Shown: piece after piece, positions 11,590 to 21,863 of the stretch
Layout of the letters: each line of letters starts with the position of its first letter
How positions within the stretch are numbered: position 1 is the stretch's first letter
Assembly: GCA_038373885.1 (NCBI GenBank)
Contig: JAWZYV010006116.1
Span: forward strand, 444,001 to 508,000
Length of the DNA stretch: 64,000 nt
DNA from: Cheiracanthium punctorium
Lineage: Eukaryota; Arthropoda; Arachnida; Araneae; Cheiracanthiidae
Reading direction: 5' to 3'
The notes under the pieces: model-generated
What the model was told of the DNA's origin: nothing
Databases searched by the model: none
The model's input: the letters and a program-made list of their open reading frames with translations, nothing else
Translations under genes and position numbers: made by a program

Positions 11590-12712
11590 TGTCACAAAAA
11601 TAAATCTTGTGAGAAAGCCAGAACTACGCCAGAACTGTTTACCAACAAAGAAAGGACAAAGCAGAGCAAGCGCCGATACACAAGTTAGTAAAACACCGCA
11701 CCGACCTCCAAAGCAGCAGGTGCCAGAACCAGTTTTGCTTCGCAGCCGGAATGACAACAGCAAAGCAACTTCTCTCCGGTTTGCCGCGTTAGCAGCGAGG
11801 ATTTTTTTTTGATTTTGTTTCTGGCAACAACGAACTGAGCGGGAAAAACATTTTTCCGGTGGAATTAATTCACGAAATTTTTGGTGTTTGGTGTGTGTGT
11901 GTGTCTGCGTTCTCGATGATGCCTAAAATTTGAAGTTTTTGCTTGTGAAAAATGAAGTTTATATTTTTAAATTTTGTGTCTAAACGCAGCAGTATATAAA
12001 TTTGAGAAAGAGAAATTTTTTTTACCCTGTGTGTTACCATGAGATGAAGAAAATGTATTTGTGAAGAAAATTGTGTGAGCCATGTGCGTGTTATTATCTG
12101 AAAGCTCTGATGGAGTTCATCTTTCTTAATCCAGCACAACCGTTTGTAGTTCTGTTTGTATAAGTGCTGGGCTGTCTTCTTGGTAATTCAGATTAGTGAA
12201 ATATGTGTTTTACAAGTGTTTGTGAAAGTACCATGAAGAAAAAAAAATGTTTTTTTTCCACGTGACAACACTTCAAGGTGGTCACATGTGAACGTAATAT
12301 CCTTTCCAAAGATGCCTCATCCTTCTCCTGTGTAGCAGGTAGTAAAACTAAAAAATATTATGATTTGATAAATTTTCTTCAATAACCAAACAGCTCCAGA
12401 AGGTGTGTAAGATGCTTAAGAATTGTGTTGTTTCAAATAGATAGTATTGTGTAACTTAGAAGTTTGATATGCATATCTCCTTGTAGTGTTTTATTGAATA
12501 TTTTATTTTTTAAAATAAACTTAATCAAGTTAACTTTAAATCGCATTCTTTCTGAGTAATCTACTTAATAATATTTGCATAACTTGAGATGAATTACTGG
12601 TGTTAAACGCAATGTACTGTCAGGTAAGATTAAAATATTTTTAATTGAATAATTTTAAATTAATTTATTGTCGATTTAAATTTCATACAATATTCCAAAA
12701 ATTTTTATTACA
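11590..12712 (+). repeat. 5' LTR
   Basis: 1123 bp, starting TGTCACAAAAATAAATC and ending TTTTTATTACA. It is nearly identical to 16008-17126; differences are mainly single-base indels, a GT-repeat length change and a few substitutions. It contains the promoter-like TATA motif and an AATAAA near 12510. Confidence 0.93.
11993..12000 (+). promoter_or_regulatory. TATA-box-like motif in the 5' LTR
   Basis: TATATAAA preceded by CAGCAG lies about 400 bp into the LTR, where the U3 promoter of such an element is expected. The same motif is conserved in the 3' LTR. No transcription start was determined. Confidence 0.4.
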
Positions 12713-12714
12713 TT

Positions 12715-12732
12715 TGGTGCCGTTGACGAAAG
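12715..12732 (+). other. Primer binding site
   Basis: Two bases after the LTR comes TGGTGCCGTTGACGAAAG. TGG complements a tRNA 3' CCA, and TGGTGCCG would pair with a tRNA ending CGGCACCA (a Phe-type end would fit, from general knowledge). Location and first bases are as expected for first-strand priming; the tRNA identity is a guess. Confidence 0.6.
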
Positions 12733-13124
12733 AAATTAAATATCTTTGTTTCATAAGGTCTTTCTGGGTTATAGTATTATTATACTCCAAATATACGTGC
12801 ACCACTTTACCTAAATTTCTTCAGGTTTTGCAATTCAAGTGTATTGCATATAATATAATTATTTGAAATTTATCTACTGCATGTTATATATTTAAGTGTG
12901 TTATTCAATAGTGTTTGATGTAGTATATGAAAATGCATTGACATGCAAAATCTAAAATAATATATATAGTAGTATTTTGATATTGGTCATAAATTGATAC
13001 ATAGAATTTGAATGAAAATATTTGAATTTACTAATGTGACATGGTTTGATATTGTGTTAAGTAAGGTAAAATATAGTGTGAAAATTGAATATTTCATAGT
13101 GTGTATGGTCAATAAGAATTGAAC
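12733..13124 (+). other. 5' leader of the LTR retrotransposon
   Basis: About 390 bp of AT-rich leader between the primer site and gag. It has several stops in all frames and no recognisable open frame. Confidence 0.5.
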
Positions 13125-14069
13125 ATGGCTAAAAGACAAGTAACAATTAGTCAACCTAGCTTAATAAATCAACTTCCCACATTTAGTGGTCATGCAGACG
13201 AAAATGTAAAATTTTTTATTGAACAGATTCAGGATGTTGCAGAGCTAGAGGACTGGGATAGCAAAAAGCAATTCTTAATTTTGAAGTTAAATTGCAAAGA
13301 TGTTGCTCTAAAGTTTATTTCTTCTGATCACATTGCCAAAAAAGCTCAAAATTTTGATCAATTAAAAGAAATATTAATAAATAAATTCTCGAAGAAAGAG
13401 AGTTTTGCTGAGATTCAGCAGCAATTCACAGATATTGCCCAGCAGCCTAAGCAGTCGGTCAGACAGCTAGCTGATATTGTTGACATTTCTGCCAATAAAT
13501 ATTTAAATTTAAGTGCAGATTCCACTGCACAAATTTTAGACTTGGGCGAAAAAATAAAATTGACAAAATTCATTGAAGCTTTAAGATCAGACATTAGATT
13601 CGAGCTAAAAAAGAGTAGTCCCAAAACCTTTCAGGAAGCTACACAGATGGCTGTTAATATTGAGTCTGCCCTCAATGACCCAGAATATAGGGTAAATCAT
13701 AATATTTCTGAGGAATTGCAATATTTCATGAACAAACAACTGGAGTCCAGTCAGGCAATTCAAAATTTATCAGAGCAACTAAAAGAGTTAAAAATGATAA
13801 AAGAGACTAATAGTGACACACATAATAATCTGCCTAACACTAGCACTCACAATAAATTAGAATCCCAAAACTTAAATACTCATAAACAAAGATTAATGTG
13901 CTTAATATGTGGTAGAGCCCATCTCACTATAAAGTGTTTCCACTACACAAAAGTAAATAGGTATAATAAAGATAGAGATTTTCAATCAAGGTATAAATCT
14001 AACCATAAAAATTTTAGAAGGGGAAATAGAAATAAACAATTCAATGACAAACAAAACAAGTTAAACTAG
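13125..14069 (+). CDS. gag: Gag (capsid/nucleocapsid) of Ty3/gypsy element
   Basis: A 314-residue open frame from ATG 13125; the frame is open a little further upstream but this is the first ATG. The N-terminal half resembles the retrotransposon gag helical domain, with a central basic/amphipathic region. Near residues 259-271 there is a zinc-knuckle-like CLICGRAHLTIKC (CX2CX3HX4C, one residue shorter than the usual CX2CX4HX4C spacing). It is followed by a very basic Arg/Asn/Lys-rich tail suited to RNA binding. Gag would assemble the virus-like particle in the cytoplasm. It ends at a TAG, and pol lies in another frame after a gap containing stops, so expression of pol would need a separate mechanism or the spacer has decayed. 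Confidence 0.85.
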   Translation: MAKRQVTISQPSLINQLPTFSGHADENVKFFIEQIQDVAELEDWDSKKQFLILKLNCKDVALKFISSDHIAKKAQNFDQLKEILINKFSKKESFAEIQQQFTDIAQQPKQSVRQLADIVDISANKYLNLSADSTAQILDLGEKIKLTKFIEALRSDIRFELKKSSPKTFQEATQMAVNIESALNDPEYRVNHNISEELQYFMNKQLESSQAIQNLSEQLKELKMIKETNSDTHNNLPNTSTHNKLESQNLNTHKQRLMCLICGRAHLTIKCFHYTKVNRYNKDRDFQSRYKSNHKNFRRGNRNKQFNDKQNKLN

Positions 14070-14145
14070 CTAGGGGTTCCTCCAGATATAAGGTTTCTAC
14101 TCGACAAGCAGGATCCCCAACTAATTTAAAAGTCGAGTAATTGAA

Positions 14146-15288
14146 AGCAACAATTCAAAAATCTGTGAGAACAAACAAGAAAATAATACTGTAAACAATT
14201 CAATAACTAATGACAACAAAGATACGACATATCATGTAATGTCTAGTAATCAGGATAAATCCCACAATCTTCCTGTAATAAAATTAAAATTTGGAAATTT
14301 TGATGCACATGCATTATTGGATTCAGGTGCCAATTTAAGTTTAATTACACCAGCACTTCTAGAAAAAATAAAAAAGACAACTAAGGTAGAATATATTTCC
14401 AGATCCGTAACAATTAAGACTTTAAATGAACATACCATTCCATATCTTTCGGCAGTGAATATTAAGTTTAAGATTAATAACAAATGGTTTGGTAATCAAT
14501 TTTTTGTGACACATACTAACTGGAATTCACAGTATAAAATGATATTGGGATACGATTTTATGCAAAGAAATAAAATTGTTATTGATACGCCAGATAAAAG
14601 TCTTAGAATTGGAAATGAAAAATTTGAGTTTGAGGAAACCTCTCCCAGAAAATTAGGTAACAACAGCATTAATACATCGAACTGCAATACAAATACTGTG
14701 AGAGTGGCAAATAACACCATCATTCAACCTAAAACATATGAAATTGTAAAATTCACAATACCCGAGATTTTCCAAGAACATGAAAATATTTTGTTTAAAC
14801 CTTTTCAAAAAAATGAATTAGACATAAGTGATTCTCTTCACTCAGTGTATAACAAAAAATTCATTTTCTCAATTATAGAAAATAATTCAGATAATATAAT
14901 TCATTGGAGAAAAGGGGAAAAGATAGGCACTGCTGAGATGCTTGATGAAGATGAATATATTCAGCCTCAACATAATGAATTACTACAAATAAACAATTTA
15001 AATCTGTCTGAAATTCAGAAATTAAGAAAAGATGAGCTAAGTAAAGATGACTTTGACATTAATCATTTAAATACTAGAGACAAAAAACAGATCTTAGACA
15101 TGCTAATGCAAAATTATGAAGTTTTTTCTAAATCCTATAAAACTCTAGGTTCGACTAACGCTGTAACTCCAGAATTCAAATTACTGCACAATTTTCCACT
15201 ACAAACCAAACCTTACGCTATACCACACTATGCCAAAAAATTTGCGCAAAAAGAAATAGCGGATTTACTACTCACTATTTTAATTTAA
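14146..15288 (+). CDS. pol: Pol remnant: aspartic protease plus start of reverse transcriptase
   Basis: The frame opens after a TGA at 14143 and has its first ATG at 14239; from that ATG it is 349 residues. HALLDSGANLSLI carries the DSG active-site triad at residues 28-30, and KMILGYDFM at about 100-107 is the conserved C-terminal motif of retroviral-type proteases. A linker follows, then LQTKPYAIP..AKKFAQKEIADLL at about 319-344, matching the first block of Ty3/gypsy reverse transcriptase. The frame then runs into LTILI and a stop, so the polymerase core (including its catalytic aspartates), RNase H and integrase are missing. The protease itself looks intact. This is a deletion derivative, not a full pol gene. 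Confidence 0.85.
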   Translation, partial: SNNSKICENKQENNTVNNSITNDNKDTTYHVMSSNQDKSHNLPVIKLKFGNFDAHALLDSGANLSLITPALLEKIKKTTKVEYISRSVTIKTLNEHTIPYLSAVNIKFKINNKWFGNQFFVTHTNWNSQYKMILGYDFMQRNKIVIDTPDKSLRIGNEKFEFEETSPRKLGNNSINTSNCNTNTVRVANNTIIQPKTYEIVKFTIPEIFQEHENILFKPFQKNELDISDSLHSVYNKKFIFSIIENNSDNIIHWRKGEKIGTAEMLDEDEYIQPQHNELLQINNLNLSEIQKLRKDELSKDDFDINHLNTRDKKQILDMLMQNYEVFSKSYKTLGSTNAVTPEFKLLHNFPLQTKPYAIPHYAKKFAQKEIADLLLTILI

Positions 15289-15464
15289 TTATAGAATAAC
15301 TGAGTGCAAAATTTTTTTTATATGTTAGCTTGTTGCAGCAAAACACACTATAAGTTGACTTTACTGTACTATGTCTCAGCAAAAATAAAAAATAAAATAG
15401 GTACCTAATTAACAAAATTTTGCTGAGGGTAATGTTTGGCTGGTCCAAGTTACTTTCATAATAT

Positions 15465-15495
<31 letters not shown>

Positions 15496-15993
15496 GTGTT
15501 CATATGCACAACAGCTGTTAAACATTTAAATATTCTTGAGCTCCAATTTTCTATAATAGAATTATTTCGGGGAGAAGTTAAAGCAATTTAAGTTGCAGTA
15601 ACTCATATGTTTCTGTAAAACAAAAATGATGTGTAAAATGAAATGTGATTAAAATGAAATGGATCATTCAGTTTTGTCTGCAATAAAAAAAAATACTGAT
15701 ACGAGGTATGTTTGTGTTCAGGAAAGTGGTGCAATTGTATATTCGGAGGTAGCCAAAACATCAGTGATTACCTAATTTATGCACACGAAGAGCATTTATG
15801 TATTAATTGATTTCGTAATATGTACTGTGAACTAATGTGTATATGTATTTTTGAAACAACACAAATAGAAGATAGTCTTACTACATGTTGGTGTATAAAG
15901 TGTGATGTATATTTTTTTCTTGAACATTCTCATGGACACCAGTGATGACTTTCGGCAACTTTTTATGAAAATTTGAGTACCTCAAATTTTTGC
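15289..15993 (+). other. Non-coding internal region after the pol deletion
   Basis: About 700 bp with no retroviral coding motifs, including a 28-A tract at 15468-15495. Reverse transcriptase, RNase H and integrase would normally occupy this place, in a region several times longer. Confidence 0.6.
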
Positions 15994-16007
15994 AGTGAGG
16001 GGAGGTA
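15994..16007 (+). other. Polypurine tract
   Basis: AGTGAGGGGAGGTA lies directly before the 3' LTR start TGTCAC, the position and composition expected of the plus-strand primer. Confidence 0.7.
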
Positions 16008-17126
16008 TGTCACAAAAATAAATCTTGTGACAAAGCCAGAACTACGCCAGAACTGTTTACCAACAAAGAAAGGACCAAAGCAGAGCAAGCGCCGATACAC
16101 AAGTTAGTAAAACACCGCACCGACCTCCAAAGCAGCAGGTGCCAGAACCAGTTTTGCTTCGCAGCCGGAATGACAACAGAAAGCAACTTCTCTCCGGTTT
16201 GCCGCGTTAGCAGCGAGGATTTTTTTTTATTTTGTTTCTGGCAACAACGAACTGAGCGGGAAAAACATTTTTCCGGTGGAATTAATTCACGAAATTTTTG
16301 GTGTGTGTGTGTGTGTGTCTGCGTTCTCGATGATGCCTAAAATTTGAAGTTTTTGCTTGTGAAAAATGAAGTTTATATTTTTAAATTTTGTGTCTAAACG
16401 CAGCAGTATATAAATTTGAGAAAGAGAAATTTTTTTTACCCTGTGTGTTACCATGAGATGAAGAAAATGTATTTGTGAAGAAAATTGTGTGAGCCATGTG
16501 CGTTTATTATCTGAAAGCTTCTGATGGAGTTCATCTTTTTTAATCCAGCACAACCGTTTGTAGTTCTGTTTGTATAAGTGCTGGCTGTCTTCTTGGCAAT
16601 TCAGATTAGTGAAATATGTGTTTTACAAGTGTTTGTGAAAGTACCATGAAGAAAAAAAATGTTTTTTTTCCACGTGACAACACTTCAAGGTGGTCACATG
16701 TGAACGTAATATCCTTTCCAAAGATGCCTCATCCTTCTCCTGTGTAGCAGGTAGTAAAACTAAAAAATATTATGATTTGATAAATTTTCTTCAATAACCA
16801 AACAGCTCCAGAAGGTGTGTAAGATGCTTAAGAATTGTGTTGTTTCAAATAGATAGTATTGTGTAACTTAGAAGTTTGATATGCATATCTCCTTGTAGTG
16901 TTTTATTGAATATTTTATTTTTTTAAAAATAAACTTAATCAAGTTAACTTTAAATCGCATTCTTTCTGAGTAATCTACTTAATAATATTTGCATAACTTG
17001 AGATGAATTACTGGTGTTAAACGCAATGTACTGTCAGGTAAGATTAAAATAGTTTTAATTGAATAATTTTAAATTAATTTATTGTCGATTTAAATTTCAT
17101 ACAATATTCCAAAAATTTTTATTACA
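16008..17126 (+). repeat. 3' LTR
   Basis: 1119 bp, nearly identical to the 5' LTR and ending TTTTTATTACA. It is followed immediately by CACGC, the target duplication. Confidence 0.93.
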
Positions 17127-17576
17127 CACGCGCTATACGATAGCTCTGCTAAAATAAACTTCACTAGACACAGGGGTTAAGTACGTCATGTTTTTCGTCA
17201 ACCCCATACAAAGAAGTTGATTGGAGATAAATCCTGTGACTGTGGTGGTCAACAAATCGGTCCACTGTAACCAATCCATTGTTCTCCAAATTTTCTTGCC
17301 AGGTATCCACTCGCATAATTTTTCCGGAATGATGAGGAAGTTGATTAGACTTCTTTGTATGGGGTTGATGAAAAACATGACGTACGGAACCCTTGTTGCT
17401 AGAGAAGTTTATTTTAACAGAGCTATCGTACAGCGCGTGAATGGGAGTTGTTGACGTAAAGCGCCCCTTACATCATGATGCGTTCGTTTTCGCCCATGCT
17501 TTCCTACGTGAAATTGTCTTCTTTTCCTATTCCCTACCTCCCTACTAAGAATTGATGATGAATTAAGAATCACCAT

Positions 17577-18532
17577 GTATATTTATTTTATGCATAGTTT
17601 TGTGAGTTTGGCGTATTTTGCACCGTGAAACATTTCAATTCGCTGTGGTGTTAAATATCCAAGCGGTGCCAATTTAAATATAAATGTATCAAGTATAGCG
17701 ATATCTTATAAATCCTCCATGCTTCTGTGCCCTGAAAAACATCAAACTCTGTAATCTCGAGGAGCTATTTAGAATCGCTTTAATTCGACAGAACGTTAGA
17801 GTTGCAGAGTTTAACAAATTTCACGCATTTTTTAAATTTATGATGTCGCTGTTTAACTGCCGTAAATGATACCCGAGTTGGTTAAAGGAGTAAATTTGTA
17901 TATTTCGCACATTAGTTTTTAAACGGTATAATATTGAAACTGACAACGACGTTGAAAATTTTTTTTCTTTATATAGAACCGCTATGGAGAAACGTACAAT
18001 CCAACGTTAAAAAAAACTACTCGCAACGTGCATATGTTAGGAAACATGTGGCTGCGACATAATTAAATGCCAAAAGGTTTTTAAAAAGTAAATTGGAAAT
18101 TTGTAATACATCGCGCTTTAAAACGAACTTGGTAACTTTTAAAATGATGAACATTTTCAGCTGCGTTATAACATTTCAATTTTTAAATAAGCGACGGATT
18201 AAAATGCCACTTATAATAATAATCGTGAATTTCTTAGTTTATTTCTATAGTTTTAATCAAAATATCGCCTCTTTGTGTCAAAAAAGAAGGGGAATAAATG
18301 CGTTAAAATTGTGGCGTAATTTTTACGTATCTTAAAGCAATTCACGTAATAGATCCTCACTTGCGAATTGAAAATCCGGTGCTCCATTTAAAAACTCTAT
18401 TGATAGGTTGAAAAACCTTTTTTTTACTTCTTTCTGTGGCAACACAATATAAATTCTCGTGCCATGATTTATTAATATAATGCCGTAAACTCTCCTGGTT
18501 GATGCTATTAAATTCTAAGCATTGTGTAACCC
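17577..18532. other. No gene seen
   Basis: AT-rich sequence; the 80-codon frame at 18093-18335 has no recognisable domain. Nothing else identified. Confidence 0.4.
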
Positions 18533-19144
18533 AGACAGCACATAAGCTTAAATCAAGCTTGAAATTTTTTTAATTTGACGTATTAATACAAGATTAACAG
18601 TTCAATCGATTGTCAACTTGCAGCAAGCTTGGAGATTAAAAAAAAATGAGTCAGCAAGTATTTTCCTTCCGAATTTAAGTCATTTGAACTGTCAAGCTTG
18701 AATACAACTTGATTACTGCTTAATTTGGAAAGCCACATCCACATAACATATAATTTATCATCAGTCATAAATGTACTTGGCCATAGAATTAAAAAAAAAG
18801 AATCTATATTTCCAAATATTGAAATTCTTCAAAATAAAATACAAATATACTGCAAAATTGATTTCAAAATCAGTCGTTTGTCTCGATTTTGGCCAATATT
18901 GCCCAACATGAGTGTTGCGATATTGAAAGTTTTAAAACGTATGCTGCTTTTAAGTTTATATTATGTGTGTTTTCCTATTAGTAGAGTCTATAAATCACCC
19001 ATAACATTATTTTAATTTTGATTCATCCCATGGAAAAATAAAAGACCCAGATCGGCATCGGGCAATACTGATCAGTCTTCCAAAAATCGGCGTGACAGCC
19101 ATAACAGTGACTTCAAACTTTAGTCATGTCATCTCGAGTCAGAT

Positions 19145-19270
19145 TGGCATGGTGGTTAGGACGCTGGCTTCCTACACCTTAGGTCCCGAGATCGATCGAG
19201 GAAGCTAGATGGAAACAGAATAAAATAACTTGAGGTTTCAGCGTAGAGGGGAAAATGCGTGGAAAAATAA
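19145..19270 (+). mobile_element. tRNA-derived SINE inside the AAGCTT element
   Basis: TTGGCATGGTGGTTAGGACG (from 19144) fits a tRNA box A region and GGTCCCGAGATCGATCGAG (19182-19200) is a degraded box B. The following A-rich body has no known counterpart. It is not a functional tRNA: the acceptor stem does not pair. Confidence 0.55.
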
Positions 19271-19275
19271 AATAT

Positions 19276-19298
19276 ATGGGGCAAGTTCGGCGCCCCAT
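19276..19298. repeat. Short hairpin ATGGGGC/GCCCCAT
   Basis: A 7-bp perfect stem with a 9-nt loop. It could be a small terminator-like or transposon-internal hairpin; function unknown. Confidence 0.6.
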
Positions 19299-19509
19299 GT
19301 ATTTAAGAAATTTTTTTAGAGTGTAGTAAGTTTGAATTAAGCTTGCTATGTCAAGCTTAATGCAAGTTGGGCAAGTGTAAACTTGAACACTTGATTCAAG
19401 CTTGTATTGAGCTTACACGCTTGAAATTTTCAAGCTTAATTCAAGTTTATTGACTTGATAAATCAAGCTTACTGCAAGTTTGATTCAAATTTGCTGTGCT
19501 GTGTGGGTA

Positions 19510-21717
19510 CATTAAAATTCGTAAAATATCACCTGATTTATATAAATTTTTCGTTTTTATTTTAAAAGAGGGCGAAATGAATATTTTATCATTTGCCAAA
19601 ATATTAAAAATTTATGACGGATAGAATTCAAGATGCGACAGTTATAAGAATTATTTTTTGAAATTCTTTGTCAAATGTTATCTTGACAATAAAAATTTAT
19701 AAAAAATAAAAAATAAATTAAAAAATTCTAAAAAATCTGAAAATTATGCTACATACTCAGAAAAAACTGTTTTTAAAAGAAAATTTTCTCCTCTATCCGG
19801 TGATGCAAATGCCATTTTTCTACAAGCGTAATTTCAGACGTTAATATGCATTAGTGAGAAAAAATGTGAAAAATTGCATAAAACATAAAATAAAAAAATT
19901 CGAATTCGAATTTTGAAAAAATCACTTCGAGGTGAATAACTACATATTTAGAACTCCCTGTGTACCAAATTAGGTAATTCTACGTGTATCCATTTGTCCA
20001 TAACGCCGTCGACAGACAAACAAACAGACATCTTCAGACATAATAAGTAGAGTTAGTGGTGTAGTTGAATAAATAGAAGCTATTTTGAGAAGAGCATTGA
20101 ATTTATGAAATGTACCCAATCTTTTCCCCTGCAGCATCGTGTCCCCATTTTTTGGGGACAAAATGCTGATTTGTCCCCCATTCTTTCTTCAAAAATAATC
20201 TTATTATTTAAATTATTTTTTTCTTAAATACAGCACATTAGATAAATGAAAAATATGTTTGTGTGCTAAATAATAATTTAGAATATTATTTACTTTTGAT
20301 ATGCATTACTATAAAAAAGGGGTGATCCATATTTACTCCATATCTGACACATAATTGCCCAACTGAGTAATTTAAATAAAATTAATTATAATTCAACTTG
20401 AGGTAAAGTGATTATTTGAATAATTTATAAATTATTAAAGCTTACTCCATGCCAAATTAAATCAATTTACCTTTCTAACTCTAGAAAATATTAAGATGTT
20501 GTTTTTCGACCCATAATTCTCCCATATGACCCTGTATGTTTCAGGAGCAGTTTTCTATTATAGAAAGTTAATGAATTAAAACTTTCTGCAAATGATCTTT
20601 TTCTCTTTTTTTGTACAAAACTGGACATATTAAACGCAATAAAAATATTTTGTTGTCTGAGATGTTTTCTACTGTCTACAAAATTTTTTAGATGAAAAAA
20701 AATCATCTTCTTTTTATCGACAGTATGTGTGCGCAGTATCATCTATGTGTAAAAGTCGGAAATTAACCGATACACTGATGTTACTGCTCTAAAGTATTCG
20801 TGAACTCATCATTATAATATTTAAATATGTTTCTACTATTTTAAAAAATGCACTTAATTTGAACTGAATTTGAGTTGTACTGATTACCAAGAAAATTAAG
20901 GCTCAATGGTAAACATGAGATTTTCAGCAGAGTTTTACATTCTAATTGGTTGTTTCTAGTCCATTACTTAACAAGGTTTTCGTTTATAATAAATATTTCA
21001 TGATAAATATTTCATGCTCCATGAATCAAAGAAAATATGTGAAATTAAAACAATAAATTGATTTTACCTTATTTAAAATATTTAAAAGAATTTTCCACAA
21101 ATAAATTTAATGAAATATTTTGCTTGTTTTTTATTTAAGCTTCATATTTTAAAAAATAGTAATCTTTTGTTATAGTAAAAGAGACATTATATTTTTTATA
21201 TGATTTACACTTGACTTTGCCATTTTGAGCACACTTGATTTTGACATTTTATATGACTAATTGTTTTATTAAGAAATAATTAAAATGATACATAAATGAA
21301 AAAAAAAATCAAACTTTTCCTTTGAAAATCTCTTTTTTTGTGTGGAATTTCAGCTTTAGATAAAAAAAATTCTCTGCATTCAGCAAGTTTACACTGTGCT
21401 TAAGATTTCTTTCACTGAACCAATTTAACAAAATGCCCCTAGACATTTAAGTGTCTTTGGTTTGTTCATTTTTGTGATATTTTTGAGTTGGGATTAAAAA
21501 AAATATAAATAAAATAAATCGGAAATTTGAAAAGCTTCTTGGAAGCACAGTAATAGAAACCTGATAAAAAATACTTAAATTGCTTGATAAAAGAATTGAA
21601 GGAAATTTAAAAAAGGAAATTCCTGTTTTCTAAAATGATTGCTTTTTACGAAAAGACTGTTTCTAATCAAAATTAATAACTGATTATGTTTAATACTTTT
21701 CTATATGAATAATTAAT
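19510..21717. other. No gene seen; one perfect hairpin
   Basis: AT-rich. GTCCCCATTTTTTGGGGAC at 20141-20159 forms a 7-bp hairpin next to further GTCCCC words, echoing the repeat at 10046/10303. The region around 19920-20050 carries an inert repeat-like tract with a CAGACAAACAAACAGACA word. The frame at 20491-20742 (minus) is unrecognised. Confidence 0.4.
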
Positions 21718-21863
21718 TTAACCCATTGACGCCTAGCGATCTATTTTTAGAATGTCACAAATTTGTTGCTCGCAGAAATACTTAATCACTCACTTATTTT
21801 CCCAGTTTAATTTCTCGAAAAATGAATCCGATTCCCCAATATACTCAGTGATTAATAGGTTAA
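21718..21863. mobile_element. Short TTAA-flanked MITE candidate
   Basis: TTAA at 21718-21721 and 21860-21863 bound a 138-bp segment starting CCCATTGACGCCTAG, which matches the left end of the TTAA element at 413. The right end is only a weak inverted match. Probably a diverged relative. Confidence 0.45.

Larger units (their letters stand above)
11585..17131 (+). mobile_element. Ty3/gypsy LTR retrotransposon, pol-deleted
   Basis: The element occupies 11590-17126 (5537 bp) with TG...CA-ended LTRs and a perfect 5-bp target duplication CACGC at 11585-11589 and 17127-17131. Internal order is primer site, gag, protease, the start of reverse transcriptase, polypurine tract. The pol frame ends where the reverse transcriptase should begin, and RNase H and integrase are absent. 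The LTRs differ by about a dozen small changes by eye over 1.1 kb, so insertion was fairly recent. It could only have moved with enzymes supplied by an intact relative, unless the deletion arose after insertion. Confidence 0.92.
11445..17576. mobile_element. Long-armed foldback MITE, split by an LTR retrotransposon
   Basis: The left arm starts ATACAGGGTGATTCTTAATT at 11445 and its complement ends at about 17576. The arms match through AGTAGGGAGGTAGGGAATAG, CATGGGCG, CGAACGCATCATGATGTA and GCGCTTTA. The left arm breaks at the LTR element (11590) and resumes at 17127 with CACGCGCTATACGATAGCTC. The opposite arm near 17403-17445 shows the same sequence uninterrupted. Removing the retrotransposon leaves an element of about 590 bp with arms of roughly 240 bp and a short central spacer. 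No coding sequence is convincing inside it. Confidence 0.85.
18533..19505. mobile_element. DNA element with AAGCTT-rich terminal regions
   Basis: The left end ACCCAGACAGCACATAAGC and the complement of the right end ACCCACACAGCACAGCAAA are imperfect inverted repeats about 970 bp apart. Both terminal regions are packed with CAAGCTT / AAGCTTG / CAAGTTT words in both orientations (about 18545-18720 and 19330-19495), as with subterminal transposase-binding repeats. The interior contains a SINE-like unit and a small hairpin but no transposase. Superfamily not assigned. Confidence 0.6.

Noticed and set aside
13125..15288. Endogenous retrovirus with an envelope gene
   Set aside because: No envelope-like frame and no room for one; gag, protease and LTR structure fit a Ty3/gypsy retrotransposon.
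17133..17454. Frames on both strands in the foldback centre
   Set aside because: They mirror each other because the DNA is an inverted repeat (shared LLCMGL.KNMTY words).
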